NCBI GenBank assembly: GCA_001896885.1 | Contig: MKRJ01000020.1 | Location: 31,527-95,526, forward strand | Reading direction: 5' to 3' | DNA length: 64,000 nt | Source of the DNA: Rhizobiales bacterium 65-79 | GTDB lineage: Bacteria; Pseudomonadota; Alphaproteobacteria; Rhizobiales; Rhizobiaceae | Shown here: positions 16,935-24,153 of the stretch, in pieces | Layout of the letters: each line of letters begins with the position of its first letter | Numbering within the stretch: position 1 is the stretch's first letter | The notes under the pieces: generated by a model | What the model was told of the DNA's origin: nothing | Databases searched by the model: none | The model's input: the letters and a program-made list of their open reading frames with translations, nothing else | Translations under genes and position numbers: made by a program

Positions 16935-17630
16935 TCAGACGGTCATGTGCGCGTGGACGAGTGAATCGGTGAGCGCATCGATCCGGCCTTCGGCGGCGAT
17001 CGTGCCGCGTTCCATGAGGACGAAGCGGTGAGAGGCGCGGCGGGCGAAGGCGACATTCTGCTCGACCAGCACGATGGCGATGCCGTGCTCGCGGTTGAGC
17101 CGGATGATGACGTTTTCGATCTCCTCGACGATGCTCGGCTGGATGCCTTCGGTCGGCTCGTCGAGCAGGATGACTTTCGGCTCGGTCAGAAGCGCGCGCG
17201 CGATGGCGAGCTGCTGCTGCTGGCCGCCGGATAGATTGCCGCCGAGACGCCCGAGATGCTCGTTGAGCATGGGGAACAATTCGAAGACGAGGCCGTCGAA
17301 GCTGGAAGACCTGTCCCTGCGGGCGAACCGTCCCAGCCGCAGATTTTCGCGTACGGTGAAGCGCGGCAGGATCCCGCGACCCTGGGGAACATAGGCAAGG
17401 CCCACCTTCGCCCGCTGGTCGGTAGGCACATGGGCGATGCTGGCGCCGTCGAGCCGCAATTCGCCGCGTACCCGGTCCATCAGCCCGGTTATCGTCCGCA
17501 GCAATGTCGTCTTGCCGACACCGTTGCGCCCGAGGACGGATAGAAGCTCGCCGTCGCCGACCGACAGTGTGACGTTCTGGAGGGCCCGGCTGGTGCCGTA
17601 GAAAGCATCGACGTTGATGAGGTCAAGCAT
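16935..17630 (-). CDS. urtE: Urea/amide ABC transporter ATP-binding protein UrtE-type
   Basis: 231 residues. Walker A is [13 protein letters not shown] (near residue 37), the signature [17 protein letters not shown], Walker [17 protein letters not shown] and the switch region [20 protein letters not shown] with QQQQ is characteristic of UrtE within the LivF group. It is the fifth importer gene; its start overlaps the end of urtD by eight bases. With urtD it would form the ATPase pair of the importer. Because amiE is in the operon, the likely cargo is a short-chain amide or urea; the exact ligand is open. Confidence 0.88.
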   Translation of the reverse strand: MLDLINVDAFYGTSRALQNVTLSVGDGELLSVLGRNGVGKTTLLRTITGLMDRVRGELRLDGASIAHVPTDQRAKVGLAYVPQGRGILPRFTVRENLRLGRFARRDRSSSFDGLVFELFPMLNEHLGRLGGNLSGGQQQQLAIARALLTEPKVILLDEPTEGIQPSIVEEIENVIIRLNREHGIAIVLVEQNVAFARRASHRFVLMERGTIAAEGRIDALTDSLVHAHMTV

Positions 17631-18372
17631 TGGAAATGCCCCCCGATCCGAGATAGGCCCGCTTCACTTCCGCGTTCTGCTCGATCTCCGAAATCGTTCC
17701 TTCCGCGAGCATCCGGCCCTGGTGCATGACGGAGATCACGCCGCCGATCTCGCGTACGAAACTCATGTCGTGCTCCACGACGACGAGCGTGTGCTTGCCC
17801 TTGAGCTGGTTGAAAAGTTCGGCGGTCCTGTGCGTCTCCGCACCCGTCATTCCGGCGGTGGGCTCGTCCATCAGGATGAGATCGGCGTTCTGGGCCAGCA
17901 GAAGGGCGATCTCCAGCCATTGCGTCTGGCCGTGGGAAAGCCAGCAGGCCGGCCGGTCGAGTTCGTCGGCGAGGCCGACCAGCTTTGCCAGCATTTCCAG
18001 GCGCTCGGCGGTTTCGCCGCTGTCGCGGCGGAACAGATTGGCGAAGACGCCATGCGGATCGCAGAGCGCCACCCGCAAATTCTCCCGCACGGTCAATTCC
18101 TTGAAGACGCTCGGCACCTGGAATTTCCGCCCGACGCCGAGCCGCGCGATGCGGTACTCCTCGAAGCCGCCGATATCGCGGTCGCGATAGCGTACTTCGC
18201 CGCGGGCGACCTTGGCCTTGCCGCAGATGACGTCGAGCGCCGTCGTCTTGCCGGCCCCGTTGGGGCCGACCAGGCATCTGAGCTCTCCCTGGTTGATGCT
18301 GAGGTTGAGCCCCGCTATGGCCCGGAAGCCGCTGAAGCTCACTTCGACATTGCGCAGTTCCAGCAACGCCAT
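17623..18372 (-). CDS. urtD: Urea/amide ABC transporter ATP-binding protein UrtD-type
   Basis: 249 residues of the LivG/UrtD group. Walker A is GPNGAGKTTALDVI, the Q-loop region RKFQVPSVFKELTVRENLRVAL, a divergent signature WLSHGQTQWLEIALLL (SHGQ in place of SGGQ, as is usual for UrtD), Walker B LILMDEPTAGMTGAET and switch VVVEHDMSF. It sits three bases after urtC and overlaps urtE. The SHGQTQWLEI form is a good marker of the urea-type subfamily and is why I use the Urt name rather than Liv. Confidence 0.9.
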   Translation of the reverse strand: MALLELRNVEVSFSGFRAIAGLNLSINQGELRCLVGPNGAGKTTALDVICGKAKVARGEVRYRDRDIGGFEEYRIARLGVGRKFQVPSVFKELTVRENLRVALCDPHGVFANLFRRDSGETAERLEMLAKLVGLADELDRPACWLSHGQTQWLEIALLLAQNADLILMDEPTAGMTGAETHRTAELFNQLKGKHTLVVVEHDMSFVREIGGVISVMHQGRMLAEGTISEIEQNAEVKRAYLGSGGISNA

Positions 18373-18375
18373 CGG

Positions 18376-19515
18376 TCAGCCCTCCCTGACCCGCTTGCTG
18401 TCAAACGTGGCGATGGCGGTGCCTGCGACGGACGGGAGGCTCTCCTTGCCGGCCGTCTTGCGCCTTACGAGCCGCGTCGCCTTTTCCGCCAGACTGATCA
18501 ACCCGTTGGGCAGGAACAGCACGACGATGATGAAGATGGCCCCCATGATCAGCATCCACGTGTCCAGGAAGGTGGGGGATTCGGACAGGTTTCCCTGTAC
18601 CCCCGTCACGAGGATCGCTCCGATCGCAGCGCCCAGAAGGGAGGCGCGGCCGCCTACCGCGCACCAGATGACGATCGAAAGGCTGAGAGGAACCGACAGG
18701 AAGGTCGGCGAGGCGAATTCCATCATCAGCGTGTAGAGCATGCCCGCGAAGCCGGCGACGCCGGCTGAGAGCGTAAAGGCGAAGTTCTGGTAGGCCGCGA
18801 CGTCGTAGCCGAAATAGCGGACGCGGTTCTCGTCGTCGCGGATCGCCTGGAGGATGAGCCCGAGCTTGGTCCGGGTGATCGCCAGGCCGCCGAGCAGCAC
18901 GACGCAGAGCGTGCCCGCCACGAGATAATAGGTGCTCGTGCTGTAGGCGTCGAACGAGACGCCGAACGCCGTGAAGGTGGAAAGGTCGGTGATTCCGTTG
19001 AAGCCGCCCGTATATTTCTGCTGGTCGATGATGATGAGGTTGATCACGACCAGCATGGCGAGCGTGATGATGGCGACGAACACGCCGGTGATGCGGCCCC
19101 GGAACATGAACCACCCGAGGACGAAGGCCAGGAGCATCGGTATGGCGACGCCGGCGAAGACGGCGAAGGTGTAGGAGTGGAAGGGCTCCCAGAACCAGGG
19201 CAGAGCGTTGACGTTGTTCCAGACCATGAAATCGGGAAGTCCTCCGGCGCCGGTCTGGATCGGGATCGTGCGCAGCTTCAGCGCCATCGCCATGGCGTAT
19301 GATCCCAGGCCGAAGCTGACCGCCTGGCCGAGATTCAGGATGCCGGTGTAGCCCCACGAGAAGGACAGCGACGCCGACAGGATCCCGAATACGAGATAGC
19401 GCCCGTATTTGTTGAGCAGGTAATCGTTGTTCAGGATGTAGGGGAAGATCAGGAGAAGCGCGCAGAAGAGCAGATAGCCCGCCAGCCGCCATTTTATGGA
19501 AATGCTATCGCTCAT
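18376..19515 (-). CDS. urtC: Urea/amide ABC transporter permease UrtC-type
   Basis: 379 residues, mostly hydrophobic, of the LivM/UrtC family. About ten membrane spans are visible, for example LAGYLLFCALLLIFPYIL, FAGVAIPMLLAFVLGWFMF and VFVAIITLAMLVVINLIII. The family loop KLGLILQAIRDDENRVRYFGYDVAAYQNFAFTLSAG follows, then FLDTWMLIMGAIFIIVVLFLPNGLISL. It would pair with UrtB in the inner membrane. Three bases separate its start from the urtB stop and its stop from urtD, so the four genes are translationally coupled. Confidence 0.9.
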   Translation of the reverse strand: MSDSISIKWRLAGYLLFCALLLIFPYILNNDYLLNKYGRYLVFGILSASLSFSWGYTGILNLGQAVSFGLGSYAMAMALKLRTIPIQTGAGGLPDFMVWNNVNALPWFWEPFHSYTFAVFAGVAIPMLLAFVLGWFMFRGRITGVFVAIITLAMLVVINLIIIDQQKYTGGFNGITDLSTFTAFGVSFDAYSTSTYYLVAGTLCVVLLGGLAITRTKLGLILQAIRDDENRVRYFGYDVAAYQNFAFTLSAGVAGFAGMLYTLMMEFASPTFLSVPLSLSIVIWCAVGGRASLLGAAIGAILVTGVQGNLSESPTFLDTWMLIMGAIFIIVVLFLPNGLISLAEKATRLVRRKTAGKESLPSVAGTAIATFDSKRVREG

Positions 19516-19518
19516 CGA

Positions 19519-20391
19519 TCAGCCTCGACGGACCCGGACGGAGAAGATGCCCTCCGGCATGAAGCGGATGAGGATGACGACGCCGAAGAAGACCAGCGCC
19601 TTTGCCAGCGTGTCGTTGTAGATGAAGGCGAGCAGGCCGGAGACCTGCCCGATGATCGCCGCGCTGGCGACCGTTCCGATCAGGCTCGCGACGCCGCCGA
19701 CGACGACCACCATGAAGGCGTCGATGACGTTGCTGGTGCCCATGTCGGGCGAGACGCTCTTCAGCGGCGCGATCAGCGCGCCGGCGACGCCCGCGAGGCC
19801 GGCGCCATAAGCGAAAGTCAAGCTATAGACCCGCGCGGCGTTGATGCCGAAACAGCGCGCCACCTCCTGATCCTGCGTGACGGCGCGCAGGCTGAAGCCG
19901 TAGCGCGTTCGCGTGAGGAGGAAATAGGTGGCCGCCAACAGGGCAATCGTCAGGACGAAGATGAGGATGCGGTAGGACGACACCTCGACGCCGAGCACCG
20001 GCACGGCATTGGACAGCCAGGCGGGCATCTTCACATAGCGCAATTCGGGTCCGGCCGTCAGGCGGATCCCCTGCTGAAGGATGACGCCGACGCCCCATGT
20101 CGCAAGGATGGTGTCGAGCGGCCGTTTGTAGAGATGGCGCACGATGAGCCGCTCGATCAGCCAGCCGGCGGCCGCCACCGCGAAGAAGCTGACGACGAGA
20201 CAGGGCAGCAGGTCCAGGCCGAACGTCTTCTGCAGGTACCAGACCGTATAGGCGCCGAGCATCACGAACTCGCCATGCGCGAGATTGATGACGCCCATCG
20301 TACCGTAGATGATGGCCAGGCCGAGCGAGACGAGCAGCAGGATCGAGGCAATGCTCAGGCCGGTGAAAAGTTGATTGAGGATATCCGACAT
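19519..20391 (-). CDS. urtB: Urea/amide ABC transporter permease UrtB-type
   Basis: 290 residues from the ATG at 20391, with GGAG seven bases upstream; a TTG one codon earlier is less likely. It is a LivH/UrtB-family permease with eight or so membrane spans: ILLLVSLGLAIIYGTMGVINLAHGEFVMLGAY at the start, RYGFSLRAVTQDQEVARCFGINAARVYSLTFAYGAGLAGVAGAL in the middle and VVVVGGVASLIGTVASAAIIGQVSGLLAF near the end. True urea UrtB proteins are often longer because of an N-terminal extension that is missing here, which leaves the ligand open. Confidence 0.88.
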   Translation of the reverse strand: MSDILNQLFTGLSIASILLLVSLGLAIIYGTMGVINLAHGEFVMLGAYTVWYLQKTFGLDLLPCLVVSFFAVAAAGWLIERLIVRHLYKRPLDTILATWGVGVILQQGIRLTAGPELRYVKMPAWLSNAVPVLGVEVSSYRILIFVLTIALLAATYFLLTRTRYGFSLRAVTQDQEVARCFGINAARVYSLTFAYGAGLAGVAGALIAPLKSVSPDMGTSNVIDAFMVVVVGGVASLIGTVASAAIIGQVSGLLAFIYNDTLAKALVFFGVVILIRFMPEGIFSVRVRRG

Positions 20392-20459
20392 CAAAAGGCT
20401 CCGACCCGGTGCAGCGGCATTCGCCCGGCCTTTCGCCAGGGCGTGTGCCGCCGGATGGA

Positions 20460-20483
20460 CGGCGGCGGCTCGCGCCGCCGCCG
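20460..20483 (-). other. Strong GC hairpin between substrate-binding and permease genes
   Basis: A perfect ten-base stem (20460-20469 with 20474-20483) has a four-base loop and no following T run. It lies 20 bases after the urtA stop on the transcribed strand. Such hairpins often protect the upstream, highly expressed binding-protein part of an importer mRNA; here that is an inference. Confidence 0.55.
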
Positions 20484-20502
20484 CTGATCCGACGTCAGGC
20501 GC

Positions 20503-21750
20503 CTATGCCTGCTTCAGGCCCTCGGGCGTGCAGACCTGTCCGGCGTACGCCCAGTAGGGCTTCGGCTCGATCGACTCCTTGGACTGCTCGATGATCTTGA
20601 ACTGGCCGTCCTTCTGCACCTGGCCGATCTTCGGCCAGAGGTAGGTGTGCGAATTCTTCGGGTCGATTTTCACCACGCCTTGCGGGGCCTTGAATTCCTG
20701 CCCCCAGGCCGCCTTGCGGATCTCCGGAGGCGTGGCCTCCTTGCCGCCGAGCTTTTCGACGGCCTGCTTGAAGAGATACACCTGGAAATAGGCCGGCTCG
20801 GAGACGAAGTTGGTCACCTTGTCGGCGCCGTACTTCTTCTTGAAGGCCTCGACGAACTTATGGTTCTCCGGCGAGTCGTACGACATGAAGTAAGGGGCGG
20901 AAGTGAAATGTCCCTCGCCGAATTCGCCGCCCATCGCGGCGACTTCCTCCTCGGAGGTGGTCAGGCTCGCCATTGGCATCTTCGCGGGATCGAGGCCCGC
21001 GGCCTTGTACTGGCGATGCAGCGCGACGACGGAATCGCCGACGACCGTCGAGAAGATGACGTTCGGCTGCGTATCCTTGATCTTCTGGATAACGGAACTG
21101 AATTCCGAATGGCCGAGCGGGACGTATTCCTCGCCCACGACCTCGCCGCCGAGGCGCTTCAGCAGGATCTTGCAGACGTTGTTCTCTTCCTTCGGGTAGA
21201 TATAGTTCGACCCGACCAGGTAGAATTTCTTGCCGAAGTTCTTCACCAGCCAGGGCACGAAATCCTGTTGCTGCTGGTTCGGAACCGCGCCGGTGTACAT
21301 GACGTTCTGCGAGCATTCCCGCCCTTCGTAGAGCGTCGGATACCAATAGAGATTGTGGTATTTCTCGAAGACGGGAAGCACGGCCTTGCGGCTGGCCGAC
21401 GTGTAGGAGCCGAAGACGCTGACGCACTTGTCGCCGAGGACGAGCTTGCGCGCCTTCTGCGCGAAGGTCGCCGGATCGGAAGCCGGATCCTCGACTACCG
21501 GCGTGATCTTCATGCCGTTGACGCCGCCGGCCGCGTTGATCTCCTCTATGGCCATGAGACATGCCTGGTTGAGCGACGTCTCGATGATCGCCGTCGTGCC
21601 GGTCAGCGAATAGAGCACGCCGACCTTGATTTCGCCGCCCGCCGCGCGGGCCAGAGACGCGTTCTTTATCCAGATATCCGGAAATCCGACCGCGCATGCC
21701 GCTCCCAGCGCGGCGCTTGCCTTCAGAAAATTTCGACGACCGTTGTTCAT
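20503..21750 (-). CDS. urtA: Urea/short-chain amide ABC transporter substrate-binding protein (Tat-exported)
   Basis: 415 residues. The N terminus MNNGRRNFLKASAALGAACAVG is a twin-arginine signal (RRNFLK), so export folded to the periplasm is likely. The mature part is a type I periplasmic binding protein: GVLYSLTGTTAIIETSLNQACLMAIEEINAAGGVNG, GSYTSASRKAVLPVFEKYHNLYWYPTLYEGREC, and VIFSTVVGDSVVALHRQY. It is close in sequence to the cytosolic AmiC encoded at 22670, indicating shared ancestry and probably related ligands. GGGGAG precedes the ATG. A terminator ends about 20 bases upstream, so its expression depends on read-through or antitermination. Confidence 0.9.
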   Translation of the reverse strand: MNNGRRNFLKASAALGAACAVGFPDIWIKNASLARAAGGEIKVGVLYSLTGTTAIIETSLNQACLMAIEEINAAGGVNGMKITPVVEDPASDPATFAQKARKLVLGDKCVSVFGSYTSASRKAVLPVFEKYHNLYWYPTLYEGRECSQNVMYTGAVPNQQQQDFVPWLVKNFGKKFYLVGSNYIYPKEENNVCKILLKRLGGEVVGEEYVPLGHSEFSSVIQKIKDTQPNVIFSTVVGDSVVALHRQYKAAGLDPAKMPMASLTTSEEEVAAMGGEFGEGHFTSAPYFMSYDSPENHKFVEAFKKKYGADKVTNFVSEPAYFQVYLFKQAVEKLGGKEATPPEIRKAAWGQEFKAPQGVVKIDPKNSHTYLWPKIGQVQKDGQFKIIEQSKESIEPKPYWAYAGQVCTPEGLKQA

Positions 21751-21770
21751 TCCATTCTCCCCTGGAAACG

Positions 21771-21818
21771 AAAAAGCCCTCGTCGCGAACCGCCGTCAGG
21801 CAGGTCGTTACGAGGGCT
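21771..21818 (-). terminator. Intrinsic terminator T2 just before urtA
   Basis: An eight-base perfect stem (21811-21818 with 21775-21782), with an internal hairpin, is followed on the minus strand by five T (21775-21771, overlapping the stem end). It stands 20 bases before urtA, so it acts as an attenuator of the importer/amidase operon. A small hairpin with loop AATAGA (21815-21826) overlaps its 5' arm. Confidence 0.75.
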
Positions 21819-21876
21819 CTATTGCCGTACTTTTCGAACGCGGATTCGGGCGCGCGGATACGCTGCTGCCCGAAAT

Positions 21877-21917
21877 AAAAAACCCCACGCATCGCTTCCG
21901 CGAAGGACGTGAGGCTT
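21877..21917 (-). terminator. Intrinsic terminator T1 after amiR, overlapping ANTAR-like hairpin
   Basis: The stem is 21908-21914 with 21883-21889 (seven pairs including one G-T), extended by A-T/G-T pairs, and followed by six T (21882-21877). Its 5' arm overlaps the hairpin at 21912-21925. It ends about 85 bases after amiR. Confidence 0.7.
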
Positions 21918-21953
21918 CATTACCCGCAAATTTCGGGCGGCCGCATTGCCGCC
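21912..21953 (-). promoter_or_regulatory. Candidate ANTAR (AmiR) RNA target, copy 2
   Basis: On the transcribed strand, hairpin P1 (21953-21936) has a perfect six-base stem and the six-base loop AATGCG. After ten bases, hairpin P2 (21925-21912) has a four-pair stem with two G-T pairs and loop AATGAA. ANTAR proteins are known to bind paired hairpins with six-base loops carrying A at position 1 and G at 4; both loops obey this. P2 shares bases with the T1 terminator arm, so forming P2 would block T1. Confidence 0.65.
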
Positions 21954-21965
21954 AACCATCAGACG

Positions 21966-22628
21966 CTAGCTGAGAAGCTCGAAGGAGTCAACAACGGCCT
22001 TGGCGACGACGCCGATGGTCACGCGGCGTTCCATCGCCTGCTTTCTCAGGTAGTTGTAGGCCTCCTCCTCGGTCATGTCCCTGATGCGGATCAGAAGCGA
22101 CTTGGCGCGCTCGACGCTGCGCATCGTGCGCAGGCTCTCATCCAGTTTTTCGATCCGGCCCCTGAGACGCCTCTCATACAGGAAGTGGCCGCGGGCAAGC
22201 GACAGCGCCGTTTCGACGGAACGCGGGGTCGTCGGGTAATGGAGGATGCTGTGGGCGGCGCAATTGTGCAAGAGGCCAAGATCGAGAGGACCTTCGCCGT
22301 TGTCGACCACGACCAGCGCCGCCGCCGGCTCCCCCGGTATCCACGGCAAGCGCTGCGGAAGATCGCTCGACAAGGCACAGAAGACGACGTCGAACTGCGC
22401 CGGAATCTGCGGCGGCATGGGCCATATGTGCTTGATGCCGCACCGGAGCCGCTGCAGCTCCCGGATCAGGCGCTCGCCATCGTCGTCGCGGGCGACGATG
22501 ACCGCGATCTTGAGATCCCACAGTTGCGGCGACGAAGGGCTTTTTCTCGCCGGTTTCTGCTGCGGCCTCTCACCGCGCGGCATGGCCGGGCCGACCGTTC
22601 GGATGATCGTGCATCGTCTTGTTTCCAT
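21966..22628 (-). CDS. amiR: AmiR-type ANTAR antiterminator
   Basis: 220 residues. An N-terminal pseudo-receiver (LKIAVIVARDDDGERLIRELQRL to HSILHYPTTPRSVETALSLA) is followed by a coiled linker and a C-terminal ANTAR RNA-binding domain of about 55 residues (ESLRTMRSVERAKSLLIRIRDMTEEEAYNYLRKQAMERR, then IGVVAKAVVDSF). The receiver lacks the normal phosphorylation pocket, as in Pseudomonas AmiR, which is controlled by binding AmiC instead. It lies 41 bases after amiC. The start ATG at 22628 has no clear ribosome site, so a nearby start is possible. Its RNA targets are probably the leaders described at 23987-24027 and 21912-21953. Confidence 0.9.
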   Translation of the reverse strand: METRRCTIIRTVGPAMPRGERPQQKPARKSPSSPQLWDLKIAVIVARDDDGERLIRELQRLRCGIKHIWPMPPQIPAQFDVVFCALSSDLPQRLPWIPGEPAAALVVVDNGEGPLDLGLLHNCAAHSILHYPTTPRSVETALSLARGHFLYERRLRGRIEKLDESLRTMRSVERAKSLLIRIRDMTEEEAYNYLRKQAMERRVTIGVVAKAVVDSFELLS

Positions 22629-22669
22629 CGTGGCGCATCCGTGTCTTCCGGCGCAAGCGGCTCTCGAAT

Positions 22670-23827
22670 TCAGGCGAATTCGAAGGACTTCTGTTTCAGC
22701 TTCCGCCCGTAGCCGAGCAGATACGGATCGGATGAAACGCAGGAGGGCGATTCGTAGATGAGGTCGAACTGACCCTGGCGGTTGGCGCGGCCGATACGCG
22801 TCCACAGATCGGCGTGCCCCCATGTCGGGTTGATGACGACCTCGCCCTGCGGCGCGCTGAATTCGGAACCCATCACCGACGCGCGCAGGATCTCGGTATC
22901 CATCGAGTTCGTCTGCTCCAGCGTCCGTGCGAACACGTTGACCTGAAAATAAGAGGCCTCGAGACACATATTGGTCGGCTGATCTTCGCCATAGCGTCTT
23001 TGATACTGGCGCACGAAGGTCGAGTTGCGCTCGTTGCCGACGCCCTGGAAGTAGGGCGCCGCCGTCACATGCCCTTCGCCGACATCGTAGCCCATCGCCC
23101 CGATTTCCGATTCGGAAGTCGTCAGGCTGGCGATGGGCATGACGCGCGGATCCAGTCCAAGGTTGCAATAAGCCTGGTAGAGATAGATCGTTCCGTCGCC
23201 GACCACGGTGGAAAAGATCACATCGGGGCGCAAACGCTTCACATCGCGCATCACCGGAGTGAATTCGAAACGGTCGGCGCCGAGCCGCACATAGCTTTCG
23301 CCGACCACGGTGCCGCCGCTGGTCCGCACCAGTTCCCGCATGATGCGGTTCGAATCCCGCGCGAAGATATAGTCCGACCCAACGAAGTAGAACCGATTTC
23401 CATAGGTCTCCATAAGGATACGGCACAGCTCGACGCTGTTCTGGTTCGGCGTCGCCCCGGTGTAGATGACGTTGGGCGAGAACTCGAAACCCTCATAGAG
23501 CGTCGGATACCAGAGAAGGCCGTTCAGACGTTCCACGACCGGCAGGACCGCTTTCCTGCTGCTCGACGTATAGCAGCCGAAAATGGTGCTGACGTCGTCT
23601 TCCACCATCAGTTTCTTGGCGAGCAGGCCGAACGCGCTCGCCTCCGAGCCGGGATCGTAGCAGATGGGTTCTATGGGGCGGCCATTGACGCCGCCTGAAC
23701 TGTTGATCTCGTCGATCGCGGTCAGTGTGCCCCTGAGCTGCGTCTCTTCTATGATCGACATGAACCCCGTCTGCGAAAAAAGAACGCCGACGCGCCAAGG
23801 TTCGGTTGTATTGCTTGGTTCCTTCAA
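22670..23827 (-). CDS. amiC: AmiC-type cytosolic amide sensor, negative regulator of AmiR
   Basis: 385 residues, the same length as Pseudomonas AmiC. It has the type I binding-protein fold (VGVLFSQTGFMSIIEETQLRGTLTAIDEINSSGGVNG, FGCYTSSSRKAVLPVVERLNGLLWYPTLYEGFEFSPNVIYTGA) but no signal peptide, so it stays in the cytosol. In Pseudomonas, AmiC holds AmiR inactive and releases it when it binds acetamide. The start is a TTG with GGGGAGG five bases upstream. It is first gene of the amide block, and a 220-base leader with promoter, ANTAR-like hairpins and terminator precedes it. Confidence 0.92.
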   Translation of the reverse strand: MKEPSNTTEPWRVGVLFSQTGFMSIIEETQLRGTLTAIDEINSSGGVNGRPIEPICYDPGSEASAFGLLAKKLMVEDDVSTIFGCYTSSSRKAVLPVVERLNGLLWYPTLYEGFEFSPNVIYTGATPNQNSVELCRILMETYGNRFYFVGSDYIFARDSNRIMRELVRTSGGTVVGESYVRLGADRFEFTPVMRDVKRLRPDVIFSTVVGDGTIYLYQAYCNLGLDPRVMPIASLTTSESEIGAMGYDVGEGHVTAAPYFQGVGNERNSTFVRQYQRRYGEDQPTNMCLEASYFQVNVFARTLEQTNSMDTEILRASVMGSEFSAPQGEVVINPTWGHADLWTRIGRANRQGQFDLIYESPSCVSSDPYLLGYGRKLKQKSFEFA

Positions 23828-23940
23828 TTTAACCTCCCCTAGTTCCTCCCATCGAGTGCCCTTCTTGCCGGTTATTCAACGAGATAGACGATCGTCGCGG
23901 GTGACGCCGCCCGCTACTGCGACGATCGTTGCCGTGCGCC

Positions 23941-23992
23941 ACAAACAACAAAAGCCTCCCTTCGTCTTCGTCTCCGAAGCCAAAGGGAGGCT
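23941..23992 (-). terminator. Intrinsic terminator in the amiC leader
   Basis: A perfect ten-base stem (23983-23992 with 23953-23962) encloses a second hairpin (CTTCG/CGAAG). It is followed on the minus strand by a T-rich stretch (TTTGTTGTTTGT). It lies about 115 bases before amiC, so it is an attenuator rather than an operon end. Its 5' arm overlaps hairpin P2 (23987-24002). Confidence 0.75.
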
Positions 23993-24027
23993 CTCTTGCC
24001 TCAATTCGAAAGCAGCCACATTGCTGC
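23987..24027 (-). promoter_or_regulatory. Candidate ANTAR (AmiR) RNA target, copy 1, in amiC leader
   Basis: P1 (24027-24012) has stem GCAGC/GCTGC and six-base loop AATGTG. After nine bases, P2 (24002-23987) has stem GAGGC/GCCTC and loop AAGAGA. P1 matches the A1/G4 loop rule of ANTAR targets; P2 has A1 but A at position 4. P2 and the terminator share six bases, so they exclude each other. Confidence 0.65.
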
Positions 24028-24055
24028 AGAGCCGCCGATCCAGCGGATACTTAGC

Positions 24056-24084
24056 ATGATAAGAATAGTGGCCGATCGAGTCAA
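24056..24084 (-). promoter_or_regulatory. Sigma-70 promoter of the amiC-amiR transcript
   Basis: On the minus strand TTGACT (24084-24079), a 17-base spacer and TATCAT (24061-24056) form a near-consensus promoter. Transcription would begin near 24049, about 20 bases before hairpin P1, giving a leader of about 220 bases. Confidence 0.65.
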
Positions 24085-24153
24085 TGCCGGGCTCGCTCGG
24101 CCGTCGCTGTCAGAACTCCGAGAGCGGGCCGGCGATCCGGCGCGACCGCGCCA

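Noticed and set aside
21771..21900. A full P1-P2 pair for the second terminator before urtA
   Set aside because: A P2-like hairpin with loop AATAGA is present, but I could not find a partner P1 with a six-base loop at proper distance, so only T2 and the overlap are reported.
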